Assembly: GCF_012843875.1 (NCBI RefSeq)
Contig: NZ_JABAFY010000013.1
Span: 1 to 58,694, forward strand
DNA: 58,694 bases
Origin: Desulfovibrio piger
Lineage (GTDB): Bacteria; Desulfobacterota; Desulfovibrionia; Desulfovibrionales; Desulfovibrionaceae
Reading direction: 5' to 3'
Shown: positions 37,801 through 52,800 of the stretch, piece after piece
Numbering within the stretch: position 1 is the first letter of the stretch
Layout: each line of letters starts with the position of its first letter
Notes under the pieces: generated by a model
Told to the model about the DNA's origin: nothing
Database searches by the model: none
What the model saw: the letters and a program-made list of their open reading frames with translations, nothing else
Position numbers and translations under genes: made by a program

Positions 37801-40800
37801 AAGCCGGCACCGAGCAGCAGGGCGTCCACCACCACGTCGCAGGCCTCGTTCCAGATCCGGGCATCGCGTCCGTTGCGCCGGACATGATGGGCGCAGGCCA
37901 GATGCATGACTTCGTGGGCCTGGGCCCCCACCAGCCGCTCGTGGGGCAGGGTGGCCGCCCAGACAGGATTGAAGCCCAGCGTGCGGCCGTCGGTCCAGAG
38001 GTGGCGGCAGGTGCTGTCCGGCTTCAGGGCCAGATGCAGGGCCAGGGAGCCGAAAAAGGGCTGCCGGAGCACCAGATCCGCCCGGGCCCGGATCATGGCT
38101 GTGAGGGCGCGCTGCTCCAGAGGAGGGGCCGGAACGTCCGCCGCAGGGCTGTGGCGCATGCCCTGTGACGCGGACGGGCGCTCCGGCCGGGGATCCTGCC
38201 GTGTCGTCCCGGGCGTTTCCGGGGAAGGCGGGCATACCGCGGCGTCTGGTGTGGAGCGGGTGTCTTTGGCCGCGGGGGCGGGAACCCGGCGGCTGACGGA
38301 GGAGGGGACACGCACGCCCCGGGAGAGGGGTGCACGGGGCAGGGCAGGAAGATCGTCCCTGTTCACATCAGGACCTCGGCATTGTCGCGGGCCCAGCGGG
38401 CAAAGGGCTCGCTTTCCACCACGGCGGGATCCTGCCGGACGGCATCGCGCATGAGCAGCACGCCGAACTCGGCGGGCAGGCGTCCGGCATAGGCGGCCAG
38501 GGCTTCCATGGTGGCGGGCGCGGTGCGCAGGGCCAGGGCCTCGCACAGGGCGTAAAGGGAGGCCGGGTCGGCAGGCACGGGGGCTTCTTCGGGATCGCTG
38601 AGGACGCTCTCCACACTGGGCAGGTGGCGCCATTCCCGCAAAAAGCCGCTCAGTTCCGCCGCGGCCGCCTGACCTATGGTCCCGGCCAGCAGCTCTTCTT
38701 CCAGCGGGCCGTCCGGGGCGGCATCGAGGATGCGGGAGGCGAACTCCCAGGAGCGCGGCGAGGCGAAGGCCCTGTCCGACGAACGGGGATCGAAATCATG
38801 CAGCAGGCGCGGCCGGAAGCGCAAAAAGGCCTGGATCTCCTCGCGGATGCCGTTGTCACGGGCCCAGTCCAGCCAGTCGTCGATATGGCATTCCACATCC
38901 AGATGCACCATGCGGTTGGCCAGGGCCGAAGGCATGCGGTAGGTCACGGCCCGGTCGCTCTCGCGGTTGCCCGCGGCCACCACGGCCCAGCCGTCGGGCA
39001 GGCGGTACTGGCCCACGCGCCGGTCGAGGATGAGCTGGTAGCAGGCGGCCTGTACCAGAGGGGGGGCGGCGTTGAGTTCGTCCAGGAAGAGGATGCCTTC
39101 CTCCGTGTCCTGCGGATGGGGCAGGAATTCCGGCACGCACCAGGAGGTGATGCCCTCATCGCTGATGCGGGGCAGTCCGCGCAGGTCCACCGGGTCCAGC
39201 AGCACGGCGCGCAGGTCGTAGAGCTTGCGGCCCTGGCGGCGGGCCACGTCGGCCACCAGCCGGCTTTTGCCTACACCGGGCGGCCCCCAGAGGAACACGG
39301 GTTGCCGGATGCGCACCAGATGATGCAATGCCTCACAGACGTGGCTGGGTCTCATGCAGGGGTCCTTTTAAATAAATTGGAATTTCATTTTCAATTAAGA
39401 TATACGGGAAGGGCATGCAAGGCAAGTTTTTTCTGGGGGGCGGCCGCATGCAAGGAGCAAAGCATGGATATCTGGCAGCATATCATCCGCCCCGGGGACG
39501 TCTGGGGGCGTTTTACCCTGTACCTGAAGCAGAACGGGCAGGCTGCCGTGCAGCGGGAGGTCGTGCGTTCCCTGCGGCTGCGGGTGCGCGACGTGGTCCT
39601 CGATCTGGGCGGTGGCGGCCGTGCCCTGGCCCAGCTTGCCCTGTATTCGGGGGCCGTCTACGGCGTGGCCGCCACCGCTGCGGCGGTATCGGCCGCCACG
39701 GTGCGCAACCGCCATGACGTGGCCCGGGGCAGGATCCGCATTTGCCGGGGCGCGTTCCCCGCCCTGCCGTTCCCGGCGGAGATGTTCCACGTCATCACCG
39801 CGTTCGAGCCCGCGTTCTGGGCAGGCGATCTGTCCGCCTGCCTGCGCGAGATCCGGCGTCTGCTGCGTCCCGGCGGCCAGTGCGTGCTGGTGTACGCGGA
39901 TGGACGGGAAAACGGCCGCCCCGTACCGGCCGGGCATACGGTGGACGAGCTCAACGCCCTGGCAGACAGGGCCGGGCTGCTGTGCCTGCCGCCCCTGCGT
40001 TTGCGGCGCAAAGGTCGTGTGGTCCTGCACTGGTTGCAGCCTGCCTGCGACCTGTGCCGCCCCATGCCGCTGGACGTGTTCCCGGCGGGCTGGGCCCAGG
40101 CCTGCTAGGGGGAACGCTCGCCGCATTTGCTGGGGGAAGGGAAAGCCCTCATCGCTGCTGCCGATGCCCGTAAAGCGCCTTCGTCGCTCACGGCTAAGGT
40201 CTGCAGCCGCCTTCGGTCGTCGCCCGTGCGCGAGGGGCCTATTCCCCAACGCGCCCATCCTTTCCCCGGCGCGCTTTTTCAGATGAGCGCTGGACCTGCG
40301 GCAGGCCCTTCACTGGAGATATGTTCGGATGTTGTCTATCTAATTGAAATAACTTGTTGATTTTGTATTTTTCGCCCTTGGGCGGGGCGTGTTTTTGAAG
40401 GGGAGGGAGTCCTTTGCTCCGCTGCCGTCTGCCGGGACTTCGGGCAAACGGGGACGGGCCCTGCACCACCCGGAAGGCGCTGTCCGGGCGGGCGGCTTTC
40501 CACGGCTCCTTCCCCGCATCTTCAGGAAGGGAGAACCCCGGCATGAGCCCGCCGCAGGGATGCGGGGACAGCTCCACAACAGGCGACCGGCGTGACACGA
40601 AACATCGATGGGGGACCATGTCCCCCTTTTTTTGTGCGTCGCCAGCGTGTTCCCTGCCGAAAAAAAAAGACCGGGACCGCCTTTCCGGCGGCCCCGGTCC
40701 CGTCATTGCCGGCGGCATCCTCCAGCACTGTCAGTGCTGTACCCGCGGCAGGCTTTCCTTTGGCCTAGCCGCCGATGAGATAGCGCGAGCGTTTGCCCAT

Positions 40801-43800
40801 GACTTTCTTGATGCCCAGGATGCAGAGGATGCAAAGGGCTATCTCCACGGTCACGGTGAGGTTGGCGATGGTGAAGACCTGTCCGGGCAGCGCGGCGCCG
40901 AGCACCTGGAACAGGGGCGCCTGGAAGATGCCCTGGAAGATGGCATGCAGGAAGAAGAGCGGGAAGCTGTAGCGGGCCAGGAAGTCCAGGGCCAGCACTT
41001 CCCTGTCCATGCCTTCCAGCAGTTCCAGCACCCAGGAGCCGATACAGAGTTTCTGCACAGAGTAGGCCCCTTCGATGTTGGGCATGAAGCTGCCGAAGTA
41101 ATGGTCGGCCACGATGAGCAGGGAGGTCAGTACGGCCGTCACGCGGATGGCGCTGAGGTGGCGGCGGATGAAGGCCATACAGGCGTCACGGTTGCGGGCG
41201 CAGTACACGCCCATGAGGAAGATGGGCACGAAGAAGCAGAGGTTGCGCAAGGGCGAGACCAGCAGGCGCGGCACCATCAGGGGCAGGACGGAGGCCGGGA
41301 GCAGGATCTTTTGCAGCAGCCCGGTGGGCAGGTGGAAGATGAGCGGCCCGACGCTGAACACGGTCATGATGAAGGGGATGTACCAGTAGGGCACCAGACT
41401 GGCCGACCCGTAGGCCAGACAGCGCAGGACGTCCCACAGGGAGGCCACGGGCGTGCCGTCGTTGATGAAGGGGATGTCGTAGCCGAACCAGTGGTGGGAG
41501 ATCCAGCCCGCGGCCAGCAGGAGCAGCGACAGGATGAAGTAGGGACAGAAGACGTTGACGATCTTGGACTTGTAGAAGCGCAGGGGGGAGAACTGGCCTT
41601 TCCTGCGGTTCACGAAGTCGAACAGATAGCCGGAGATGAAGACGAAGTAGATGGTGGCGGAGTGGAAAAGACACAGCCGCAGGCTGTCCTGGAGCTTGGC
41701 GGCGTCCTCGCTGCCCGCGAGGACGGGGCCCACCCACATGTGGGTGAGCATGACGGAGACGATGGCGAAGGCCCTGAAATAGTGGAAGGTCAGGTCATAA
41801 TTTTTTGGCGTCATGCAGTACCTTTGATCCGGCCGGTCATCCGGCGCAGGAGTGGCGAAATTCCTTACTTTGCAGATAAGGATTATTGCCTCCTAAACCG
41901 GATGGCGGGCTATGTCAGGGCTATGTCAACGGTTGCAGACGCAGGGCAAGGCGGGTGTGGCGGGTGCGGGTCTTGTTGTTCTTGACGGCCATGTGCAGGG
42001 CGCGGCTCTCGCCCACCAGCACCACCAGCTTTTTGCCGCGCGTGACGCCGGTATAGACCAGGTTGCGCTGCAGCAGCACGTAATGCTGCATCATCAGCGG
42101 GATGACCACGGCAGGGTATTCCGAGCCCTGCGATTTGTGGATGGAGATGGCGTAGGCGGGCGTCAGTTCGTCTAGCTCCTCGAAGTCATAGGGCACCACG
42201 CGGTCGTCGTAGCGCACGCTCAGGGTCCGCTCCTTGCTGTCCAGAAAGACGATGCGGCCCACGTCGCCGTTGAAGACGTCCTTGTCGTAGTTGTTGCGGA
42301 TCTGCATGACCTTGTCGTGCAGGCGGAAGCTGCGTTCGCCGCGCCGCACTTCCAGCCCGTTGGGGTTGAGGCTGGCCTGCAGGCGCAGATTGAGCTGCGC
42401 CGCGCCCACGGCGCCCTTGTGCATGGGCGTGAGCACCTGGATGTCGTTGACCGGGTCCAGGCCGAAGCGGCGCGGGATGTGGTTGCGCACCAGATCCACC
42501 ACCATGTCGGCGGCGCGTTCCGGGTCGTTCTGGTGGATGAAATAGAAATCCGAGAGCCTGTCCTTGCTGGATTCCAGCGAGGGCACCTGCCCCTTGTTGA
42601 TGAGGTGGGCGTTGTAGATGATCTCGCTTTCCGCCGACTGGCGGAAGATCTCGGTCAGCTCCACCACGGGCACCGCCCCGGAAGCGATGATGTCGGCCAG
42701 CACGTTGCCCGGCCCCACGGAGGGCAGCTGGTGCACGTCGCCCACCAGCACCACGGTGGCGCCCATGGGCACGGCCTTGAGCAGGTGGTAGAAGAGCAGG
42801 GTGTCCATCATGGAGGCCTCGTCCACCACCAGCAGGCCGCAGGCCAGCGGATTGTCCTCGTTGCGGGCAAAGCCGTCCTCCTGCGGGCTGTATTCCAGCA
42901 GGCGGTGGATGGTGCGGGCCTCGCGGCCCGAGGTCTCGCTCATGCGCTTGGCGGCGCGGCCCGTGGGCGCGGCCAGCAGGATCTTGGCCTTGACCTCGGC
43001 GAACAGGCGGATGATGGCGTTGATGATGGTGGTCTTGCCCGTGCCGGGGCCGCCGGTGAGCACCATGACCTTGCTGCGCGCCGCGGTGCGCACGGCCTCC
43101 AGCTGTTCCGGGGCCAGGCTGATGGACAGGGACTCCGTGACCTTTTCCACCAGGGCGTCGGGCTCGGCGAAACGCACGGCCTTGGGCGAGTGCAGCAGGC
43201 GGTGCAGATAGAAGGCCGTCTTGGATTCGTAATGATGGTAGCGGCGCAGGTAGACGGCCACTTCCGGCGCTTCCGCCTCCTCGCCGTCCTCGCGGAAGAC
43301 AGCGGGCAGGCGCCCGGGCAGCTCGTCCAGGCTCTCGCGCACCACGCGCTCTTCCTGCTCCAGGGCCAGCACGGCCTGCCGGGCCAGGTCGCGATCCACG
43401 GCCAGCTGCTGGCAGGCCTGATCCAGCAGCTCCTCCTCGGGAAGGAAGACGTTGCCGTCGTCCGTGGCCTTCTGCAGCACATAAAGCAGCCCCGCCTGGA
43501 TGCGCAGGGGATGATCCTCGGCAAAGCCCAGCTTGCGGGCCGCGGCGTCGGCCGTCACGAAGCCGATGCCCCGGATGTCCATGGCCAGACGGTAGGGGTT
43601 CTCGCGCACCACGTTGAGGGCCTCGCCGCCGTAGGCGCGGTAGATGCGCACGGCATAGGCGGGCGTGATGCCGTGGGGCTGCAAAAAGAGCAGCAGGTCG
43701 CGGATGCCCCGGTGCTCGGCCCAGCTTTCCTTGATCTTCTCGAAACTCTTCTTGCCCACGCCCTTGATCTTGAGCAGGCGTTCGGGCTCTTCGTCCAGCA

Positions 43801-46800
43801 CGCGGATGGTGTCCGTGCCGAAGGCCGCCACGATGCGCCCGGCCATCTCCTCGCCCACGCCCTTGATGAGGCCCGAGGCCAGGTACAGGCGGATGCCCTC
43901 GCTGGTGGCGGGCAGCATCTCCTCGGCCATGTCGAAGGCCAGCTGGCGGCCGAAACGCGCGTTGTTGACCCAGCGGCCGCTGACCTGCAACTGGACGCCC
44001 ACCTGCGGGTTGACCATGTGGCCCACGCAGGTCACGGGATCGCGGCTCACCGTGCGGCTGGGCGCGCCCTTGACCTTGGCCTCCACGGGCAGGGCCCTGT
44101 CGGGCAGCAGGCGCAGCACGGTATAGCCGTTCTCTTCGTTGTGGAAGACCACACGTTCCAGCGTGCCGGTGAGCTCCACGGCATCGGGATCGCGCAGCAG
44201 GGGAAGATCGTCAGACATGGCAGACCAGGAGAGCGGTTTTTGGAGGGATGGGGGAGTTCGAGGGGAAGGGAGACCTTTTTACCGCAGGAAAAAGGGCCCC
44301 TTCCCCCTCAACAAACACTGCTAAAACCAGTCCACGCCGTCGGGCACGGGCAGGACGGCCATGCGCTCCTGCAGCAGCAGGGCGTCGGCCAGCACCAGAG
44401 CGGTCATGGCCGTGAGCACGGGCACGATGCGCGGGATGGCCGCAAGGTCGTGACGGCCGCCGATGAGCACGCTGGCGGGCTGGTCGTGGACGTCGATGGT
44501 CTGCTGTTCCTGCGCGATGGAGGCGATGGGTTTGACGCCCACGCGCAGCACGATGTCCTGGCCGCTGGAGATGCCGCCCAGGATGCCGCCCGCATGGTTG
44601 CTGGCAAAGCGGCCGCCGGGCAGCATGGGATCGTTGTTCTGCGAGCCGGTAAGGCGCGCGGCGGCAAAGCCTTCGCCCACTTCCACGGCCTTGACCGCGC
44701 CCACGCCCATGAGGGCGTAGGCCAGCCGGGCGTCCAGCTTGTCGAAGCAGGGCTCGCCCAGACCGGCGGGCACGTTGCGGGCCACCACCTGCACCACGCC
44801 GCCCAGGGTGTCCCCGGCGGCACGGGCCGCGGCGACGCGTTCTTCCCAGAGCGGGACCACGCTGTCGGCGGCGGCGAAGAAGGGACGGCTCAGGGCCGCG
44901 TCCGGATCGCACGCTTCGGGGGGCACGGCGATGCCGCCCAGCTCCACGGCCCCGGCCACGATCCGGATGCCGCGCGTGGCCAGCAGCTTTTTGGCGATGG
45001 CCCCGGCCGCCACACGGGCCACGGTCTCGCGCCCGGAGGAGCGGCCGCCGCCGCGGTAGTCGCGGATGCCGTGGAACTTTTTGAAGAAGCCCCAGTCCGC
45101 GTGCCCGGGCCGGAAGACCTGGGCCAGATTGCCGTAATCGCGGGAGCGCTGGTCCTCGTTGGCGATGTGGAAAGCGATGGGCGTGCCGGTGGTCAGGCCC
45201 TGGAACACGCCGGAAAGGATGCGGACGGTATCGGATTCCTTGCGTTTGGTGGCCGTGGCGCCCTGTCCGGGCTTGCGCAGGTCCAGCTCGCGCTGCAGGT
45301 CTTCCTCGCTCAGGGGCAGGCCTGCGGGGCAGCCGTCCAGCACGCCGCCCAGACCGGGCCCATGGGATTCGCCGTACGAGGTGAGGCGCAGGATGCGCCC
45401 AAAGGAATTGCCTGCCATATCACGCCTCCGTGCTGCGGGCCTTGATGCGGGGCAGGCCCAGGATGATGGCCAGGATGCCGGCCACGGCCAGCAGCATGCA
45501 GTACCAGTTGTTGATGGTGATCTCCAGCGGCGAGATCTTGGCCAGGGAACCGGCCAGCAGCAGCTGGGCGGCCCAGGGGATCAGGCCCTGGAAGACACAG
45601 GAAAAGATGTCCAGAAGGCTGGCGCTGCGGCGCGGGTCGATGCCGTTCTTGAGGGCGATCTCGCGGGCCAGGCCGCCGGTGAGGATGATGGCCACGGTGT
45701 TGTTGGCCGTGCAGATGTCGGCCAGGCTGGCCAGCAGGGCGATGCAGGATTCCCCCACCCGCGAGGAGCCCTTGCCGCCGCTTTTCCCGGCCAGGCGGCG
45801 GGCCAGGCCGTCCACGCGGGCCAGCAGCCAGGCGATGCCGCCGTGGTAGCGGATGAGCTCGCCCAGGCCGCCGATGAGCATGGACAGGACCATGATCTCG
45901 TTCATGCCGGTGAAGCCCTTGTAGATGTCCTGCCCCCAGCGGAGCAGGCTGTAGGGCACGATCTGGCCGTCCGCGCCGGGGATGCCGCAGAACAGGCCCA
46001 CCAGGCCGCTGAACAGGATGCCCGTGGCCAGGACGATGAAGGCGTTGAGCCCGGTCAGGGCCAGCACCAGCACGGCGATGTAGGGCAGGACGCGGATCAG
46101 CTCGAAGTCGTGCAGGGTCACTTCGGTACCGCCCGAGGCCGAGAACCAGAGCAGGGCCACGGTGAGCAGGGCGGCGGGCAGGACGATGAGGAAGTTCATG
46201 CGGAACTTGTCGCCCATCTCGCAGCCCTGGGTGCGGGTGGCGGCGATGGTGGTGTCCGAGATCATGGACAGGTTGTCGCCGAACATGGCCCCGCCCAGCA
46301 CCACGCCCATGAGCACGGGCACTTCGATGCTTGTCTGGGCGGCCACGCCCAGGGCGATGGGCGTGATGGCGGCCACGGTGCCCATGCTGGTGCCCATGGC
46401 CGTGGACACGAAGGCGCCGATGAGGAACAGGCCGGGCAGGATGAAGGCCGGCGGCACCAGCGAAAGGCCGAAGTTCACCGTGGCATCCACGCTGCCGATG
46501 GCCGTGGCCGTGGCGGCAAAACCGCCCGCCAGCAGGTAGATCATGCACATGGTGATGATGTTGATCTCGCCCACACCGGTGAGGAAGATGGTGATCTTTT
46601 TGGACAGGCGGGCCCGGCCCTGCATCAGGGCCAGAGCGATGGCGGGCAGGATGGCCACCGTGGCGGAGAGCTGGTAGAAGGCCATGTCCACACCGGCCAG
46701 GCTCAGGCTGACGCCCGTACCGATGAAGATGAGCAAAAAGAGCAGCAGGGGCAGGATGGCGGCAAAGGAGGCCGGCGCCTCCTGCTGTTCCTGCGGGGCC

Positions 46801-49800
46801 GTGTAGGTTTGCGGGTTCATGATGCCTCGGCACGCGGAAAGGTGGATGGGATGGCGGCAGGCCCGCGGGCCCCGCCGGTCTTGCGGGTCAGTGGCTGTGC
46901 CGCGCGCCGGGCGCGGCGGCGGATGTCACGGCATCCGTAATCACTCAATGTACTTAATCCGCACAGGGCTTGCAAGTTGCAGGCCGGACGCGAGCGCCCG
47001 GGGGGAGCCCGGTATCCTGGCCGGGGCGGGTGCCCTGCGGCATGGCAGCGGGCCGAAGGCGGAGCCGGTACGAGGTCTGACGCATCCCGGCCCTGCAGGA
47101 GGATCGGCAGGGGAGCCCGTAAACGCCGGTGCCCGCTGTCGGTGGCGAGGATGCCGGGGAGGGGCCGCTCCCTCTCCTTTGCGGTCATCGTGGCGGCCGC
47201 CCGCGGGAATGGCCGTCCGCGGGGAGGGCGGGAGCCGGGCGGCGGATACAAAAAAGGCCGGGGAAAGCCCCGGCCTTCAACAGGATCAGTCGTGCGGACT
47301 AGACCTTGGCGGCGGTGCGCAGGTCGGCCACGGCGTCGGTCTTTTCCCAGGTGAACTCGGGCAGCTCGCGGCCGAAGTGGCCGTAGCAGGAGGTCTTGGA
47401 GTAGATGGGACGCTTGAGGTCCAGACGCTTGGTGATGAAGTAGGGGCGCATGTCGAAGACTTCACGCACGGCCTTGGTCAGCACTTCGTCGGGGATCTCG
47501 CTGGTGCCCTGGGAGGAGACCAGCACGCTCACCGGATCGGCCACGCCGATGCAGTAGGCGATCTGGACTTCGCACACCGGGGCCAGACCGGCGGCCACCA
47601 CGTTCTTGGCGATGTAGCGGCCCATGTAGGCGCCGGAGCGGTCCACCTTGGAGGGGTCCTTGCCGGAGAAGGCGCCGCCGCCGTGATGGCCGCTGCCGCC
47701 GTAGGTGTCCTGGATGATCTTGCGGCCGGTGAGGCCGCAGTCGCCCATGGGACCGCCCACCACGAAACGGCCGGTGGTGTTGATGAAGATCTCGCAGTCC
47801 TTTTCATCGAAGTAGCCGGAGGGCTCCAGCACGGGGCGGATCACGTGCTTCTTCACGGCTTCGATGATGTCGGCCTGGGAGGCGGAAGCGGCGTGCTGGG
47901 TGGAGACCACCACGTTGTTGATGCGCACGGGCTTGCCGTCCAGGTATTCGAAGGAGACCTGGGTCTTGCCGTCAGGACGGAAGAAGGGCACGGTGCCGTC
48001 CTTGCGCACCTTGGTCAGCTGCTGGGAGAGCTGGTGGGCCCAGAAGATGGGGGCGGGCATGAGGGTGGGGGTCTCGTTGCAGGCAAAGCCGAACATCATG
48101 CCCTGGTCACCGGCGCCCTGGTCTTCGGGAGCGGCGCGCAGCACGCCCTGGGCGATGTCGGGGGACTGGTGGTCGATGGAGGAGATCACGGCGCAGGTGT
48201 CGGCGTCGAAGCCCATGTCGGAGCTGGTGTAGCCGATCTCGCGGATGGTCTCGCGCACCACGTGGGGCAGGTCGGCATAGCCCGTGGTGGTGATCTCGCC
48301 GGCGATGACCGCCATGCCGGTGGTCACCAGGGTCTCGCAGGCCACGTGGGCGTTGGGGTCCTGGGCCAGCAGGGTGTCCAGGACGGCGTCGGAGATCTGG
48401 TCCGCCACCTTGTCGGGATGGCCTTCGGTCACGGACTCGGAGGTGAAGAAATATTTGCCCTTGGTTTGCATTGGTCTGTTCTCCATGGTTCAGTATGGCC
48501 CGCGGCCGTTGCCGGACCGCAGGTCGCCTGCACCGCCCGTGCGGGCGGCCGGGCAGGCATGGGGAAGCCGGGCCGGGACATCAGCCCCGGTCCGGCCCCT
48601 GCCGAAAAAACATATGGCCTGTCCGCTAGTCCCTGAGCAGGATATTGTCGATCAGGCGGGCCTTGCCCATGCGGATGGCACAGGCCATGAGGGCCGGGCC
48701 ATCCACGGTGTCCAGCGGCTCCATGGACACGGGGTCCACCACGCTGAGGTAGTCCAGACGGCCCAGGGTCAGGTGGTCCGCCCAGGTGCAGAGGGCGGCC
48801 TCACGCAGGATCTTGGCGTGGGTCTGTCCCTTCTGGGCCATGTCGCGGGCCAGCTGCAGGCCGCGATGGATCCAGGGGGCCTGGCGGCGTTCTTCCTCGG
48901 TGAGGTAGACGTTGCGGGAGGAGAGGGCCAGGCCGTCTTCCTCTCGCACGATGGGACAGGTCTCGATGCGCACCGGCACGTTGAGGTCGCGCACCATGCG
49001 GCGCAGGATGGCCTGCTGCTGCCAGTCCTTCTGGCCGAAGACGGCCACGTCGGCCTGGGTGATCATGAACAGCTTCAGCACCACCGTGCAGACACCGCGA
49101 AAATGGGTCGGCCGGCTCAGGCCGCACATGATGCGGGAAAGGTCCGGCACTTCCACCCAGGTGGCGTGGTCTTCCGCATACATGGACGCGGGTTCGGGGA
49201 TGAAGATGGCGTCCGCGCCGTGGGCGGCGGCGATCTGCGTATCGCGCTCGATGTCGCGCGGATAGGCGGAAAGGTCTTCATTGGGGCCGAACTGGGTGGG
49301 GTTGACGAAAAGGCTGACCACAAGACGCTTGGCAAGGCCGCGGCCCTGGTCCATGAGCGCCTCGTGACCGGCATGGTAATAGCCCATGGTGGGCACAAGG
49401 GCGATGTCCTCGCCGGCCGCGTGCCAGGAGCGGCACTGGGCCGCCAGATCTTGGGGATTGGTGAATATCTGCATATCAAGGTATGGTGATATAGTTAGTG
49501 GGGATTCCCTTATACCTGCTGCGGCAGGCCTTGTAAAGCCGCAAAAGCCCCGCAGCCGGGCCGGGGAGAAAAAACTTCTGTGCTGTCCGGCGTTTCCGGT
49601 TGCCTTGCCCGTGGGGAACAGGCATAACAGCATGCGGAGGTTCGTATGCTCAAACCTTTTTTCCAGGGGAAACTGGATACGTTTTGTGCCATCTATGCCG
49701 TGCTCAACGCCCTGCGCCTGACCCACGGCATCCAGACGCTCAAGGCGCGCGACATCCTCAACGAGACCCTGCTTTCCCTGGCCGGGAAGCCCGGTGCCCT

Positions 49801-52800
49801 GCGGGCCGTGCTGGAGCAGGACACGGACTACATGCAGCTGGTGGACGACATGATCCAGGCCCGCCAGCAGCGCTACCCCCTGCTGGTGGAAAAGCCCTTT
49901 GCCGAAGGCGAGGCCGTTTCGCCCGACGCCCTGTGGGAAGCCTGCCGCGAGTGGCTGGCACCGGGCGAGGGCCGCTGCATCCTGTTCCGCTTTTTGCGGC
50001 ATTTGACGCCCGAGACGCCGCCCATGAACCGGCACTGGACCTGCGCCGACCGCATGGACGGGGACCTGCTGCATCTTTTCGACTGCAGCCACGAGGACGA
50101 AGCCGTGACGCTGATCCCGCGCGAGAGCTTCGTGACCCGCAGCGCCGACGTGCAGCGGGAACGCCTGCTGGTCATCCAGCCCAACAGTCTGCGCTTCCTG
50201 GCCCTGCCGTGGCGCGTCCACGCCTTCTAGCCTGACATCTTCCCGTTCTGCCCCGTTCCTGCGGGGCGGTCCCGCACGGCGGCGCCTCTGCCGCCGGACA
50301 CAGCCTATCCCGTTGCCTGCGCAACCATATCGCGCAATTTGTGATGACAAAAAAAACAGAGACGGATAGGCTATCTCCATGACTGTCCATTCCTTTTCTT
50401 CCGCAGCCGGAGCGGCCGCGCCCCTGACGCGCGCCCGTGTGTCCGGCTCTTTGCCGGTGTGGTCCCTGAGCCTGGGCTGTCCCAAGAACCGTGTGGATAC
50501 CGAGCATCTGCTGGGCTCGCTGGGCATGCCCGTGCACAGCGTGGAACACATGGGCCGGGCACGTCTGGTCTTCATCAATACCTGCGGCTTCATCGAGCCT
50601 GCCGTACGCGAGTCCATCCGCTCCATCCTCGATGCCGTGGAGCGTCTGGGCCGCTGCAAGCGCCGCCCCCTGCTGGCCGTGGCCGGCTGTATGGTGGGGC
50701 GCTACGGCGTCAAGGATCTGGCCGCCGACCTGCCCGAGGTGGACCTGTGGCTGCCCACCGGCGAGCTGGAAAACTGGCCCGCCATGGTGCGCGAGGCCCT
50801 GGGCCTGCCCGCGGCTCCCGCCGCGCCGGGCCGCCTGCTCTCCACGGGCCCGTCCTATGCCTGGCTCAAGGTGGGCGAAGGCTGCCGCCACAAGTGCGCC
50901 TTCTGCACCATCCCGTCCATCCGGGGCCCGCTGCGCTCCGTGCCTGCGGCCGACCTGCGCGAGGAGGCCCGCAGCCTGCTGGCCGGCGGGGTGCGCGAAC
51001 TGGTCCTGGTGGCCCAGGACCTGACCTCGTGGGGCAGTGACTTCGACACGCCCCAAAGCCTGCCCCACCTGCTGGACGAGCTGCTGCCCCTGGACCGCCT
51101 GACCTGGCTGCGCCTGCTCTACCTTTATCCCAGCGGCGTTACGCCCGAACTGCTGCGCTACATGCGCGAAGCCGGGCCGCGGCTGCTGCCGTACTTCGAC
51201 ATCCCCTTGCAGCACGCCCATCCCGAGGTGCTGACCCGCATGGGCCGCCCCTTCGCCAATGATCCCCGCCGCGTGGTGGACCGCGTGCGCGAGGCCCTGC
51301 CCGAGGCCGCCCTGCGCACCACCTTCATCGTGGGCTATCCCGGCGAGACCGAGGAGCATTTCCAGACCCTGTGCCGCTTTGTGGAAGAGACGCGCTTCCG
51401 CCATCTGGGCGTCTTCGCCTATCAGGCCGAGGAAGGCACGCCCGCGGCGGCCATGCCCGACCAGGTGCCCATGGAAGTGCGCGAGGAACGCCGCGCCACG
51501 CTCATGGAGATCCAGGCCGAGATCAGCGAGCGGCAGTTGCAGGAAGCGGTGGGCCAGACCATGCCGGTGCTGGTGGATGCGCCGCATGACGAATGGCCGG
51601 GCCTGCATGTGGGCCGTGTCTGGTTCCAGGCGCCCGAGGTGGACGGCATCACCTACGTGAGCGGCCTGGGCGTGGCCCCCGGCGCGCTGGTGCAGGGCGA
51701 CATCGTGGAGAGCAGCACCTACGACCTGACCGCCCTGGCCTGATCCTTTTCTCGATAGTGTTCGACAGGGGCGCTTCGGCGCCCCTCCTGATGACGGCCC
51801 CCGGTCTCCGGGCCGGGGGATGACAACGCGTGTGCCGTGAGGCCGCGCCCAACCCTTGCAGCATGCATCTGGAGCAGCGCATGACTACCCCTTCGCAGAC
51901 GGAAACGGCCCGCCCCCTGGACGGCGCCATGGAAAATATCCTGGACGACGGTCAACGCCCCGGCTGGTGGCGGCATTTTGCGGGTCACGAGGACACGGAA
52001 TGCGTCATCCGGCCCATGCATCTGGCCTCGTTGCTGGACAGGGCCGCCAGGACGCACGGCAACCGTCTGGCCATCCGTTTCCAGAATTTCCAGATGACCT
52101 ACAGCCGTCTGCACGAAGCGGCGGAACGCTTTGCCGAGGCCCTGCGCCTGCGCGGCGTCAAGCCCGGCCAGCGGGTGGCCGTCATGCTGCCCAACATCCC
52201 GCAGACCGTCATCGCTTTCTGGGGCATCATGAAGGCCGGGGCCGTGGCCGTGATGACCAACCCGCTCTATATGGAAAAGGAGCTGCTGCATCATTTTAAT
52301 GATGCCGGGGCCGAGGTGCTGGTGACCCTGGACCTGCTCTGGGCCAAGCTGGAGCCCCTGCGCGACCGCCTGCCCCTGCGCCTGACCGTGGTCACGAACA
52401 TCTCGGACGGTCTGGCCTTCCCGCTCAACTGGCTGTATCGCATCAAGGCCCGCCGTCAGGGCCAGGTGCCGCAGGTGCCCTACGGGCAGGAAGTGCTGCG
52501 CTGGAAAGATTTCATCAAGGTTCGCGGCCGCTTCAGCGTGCCCACCGACGAGGACCCCGGTGACGCCCTGGCCCTGCTCCAGTACACGGGCGGCACCTCC
52601 GGCCAGCCCAAGGGCGCCATGCTGGGCCATGCCTGCATCTCGGCCCAGATGCAGCAGCTGCTGGCCATCCTCCATATGGACTGGGAAAACTGCAAGCCCA
52701 TGTCCTTCCTGAGCATCATGCCTTTCTTCCACGTCTTCGGCCTGGTGGGCAACATCATCCTGCCCACGGCCCTGGCGGCCACCACCATCCCGGTGCCGCG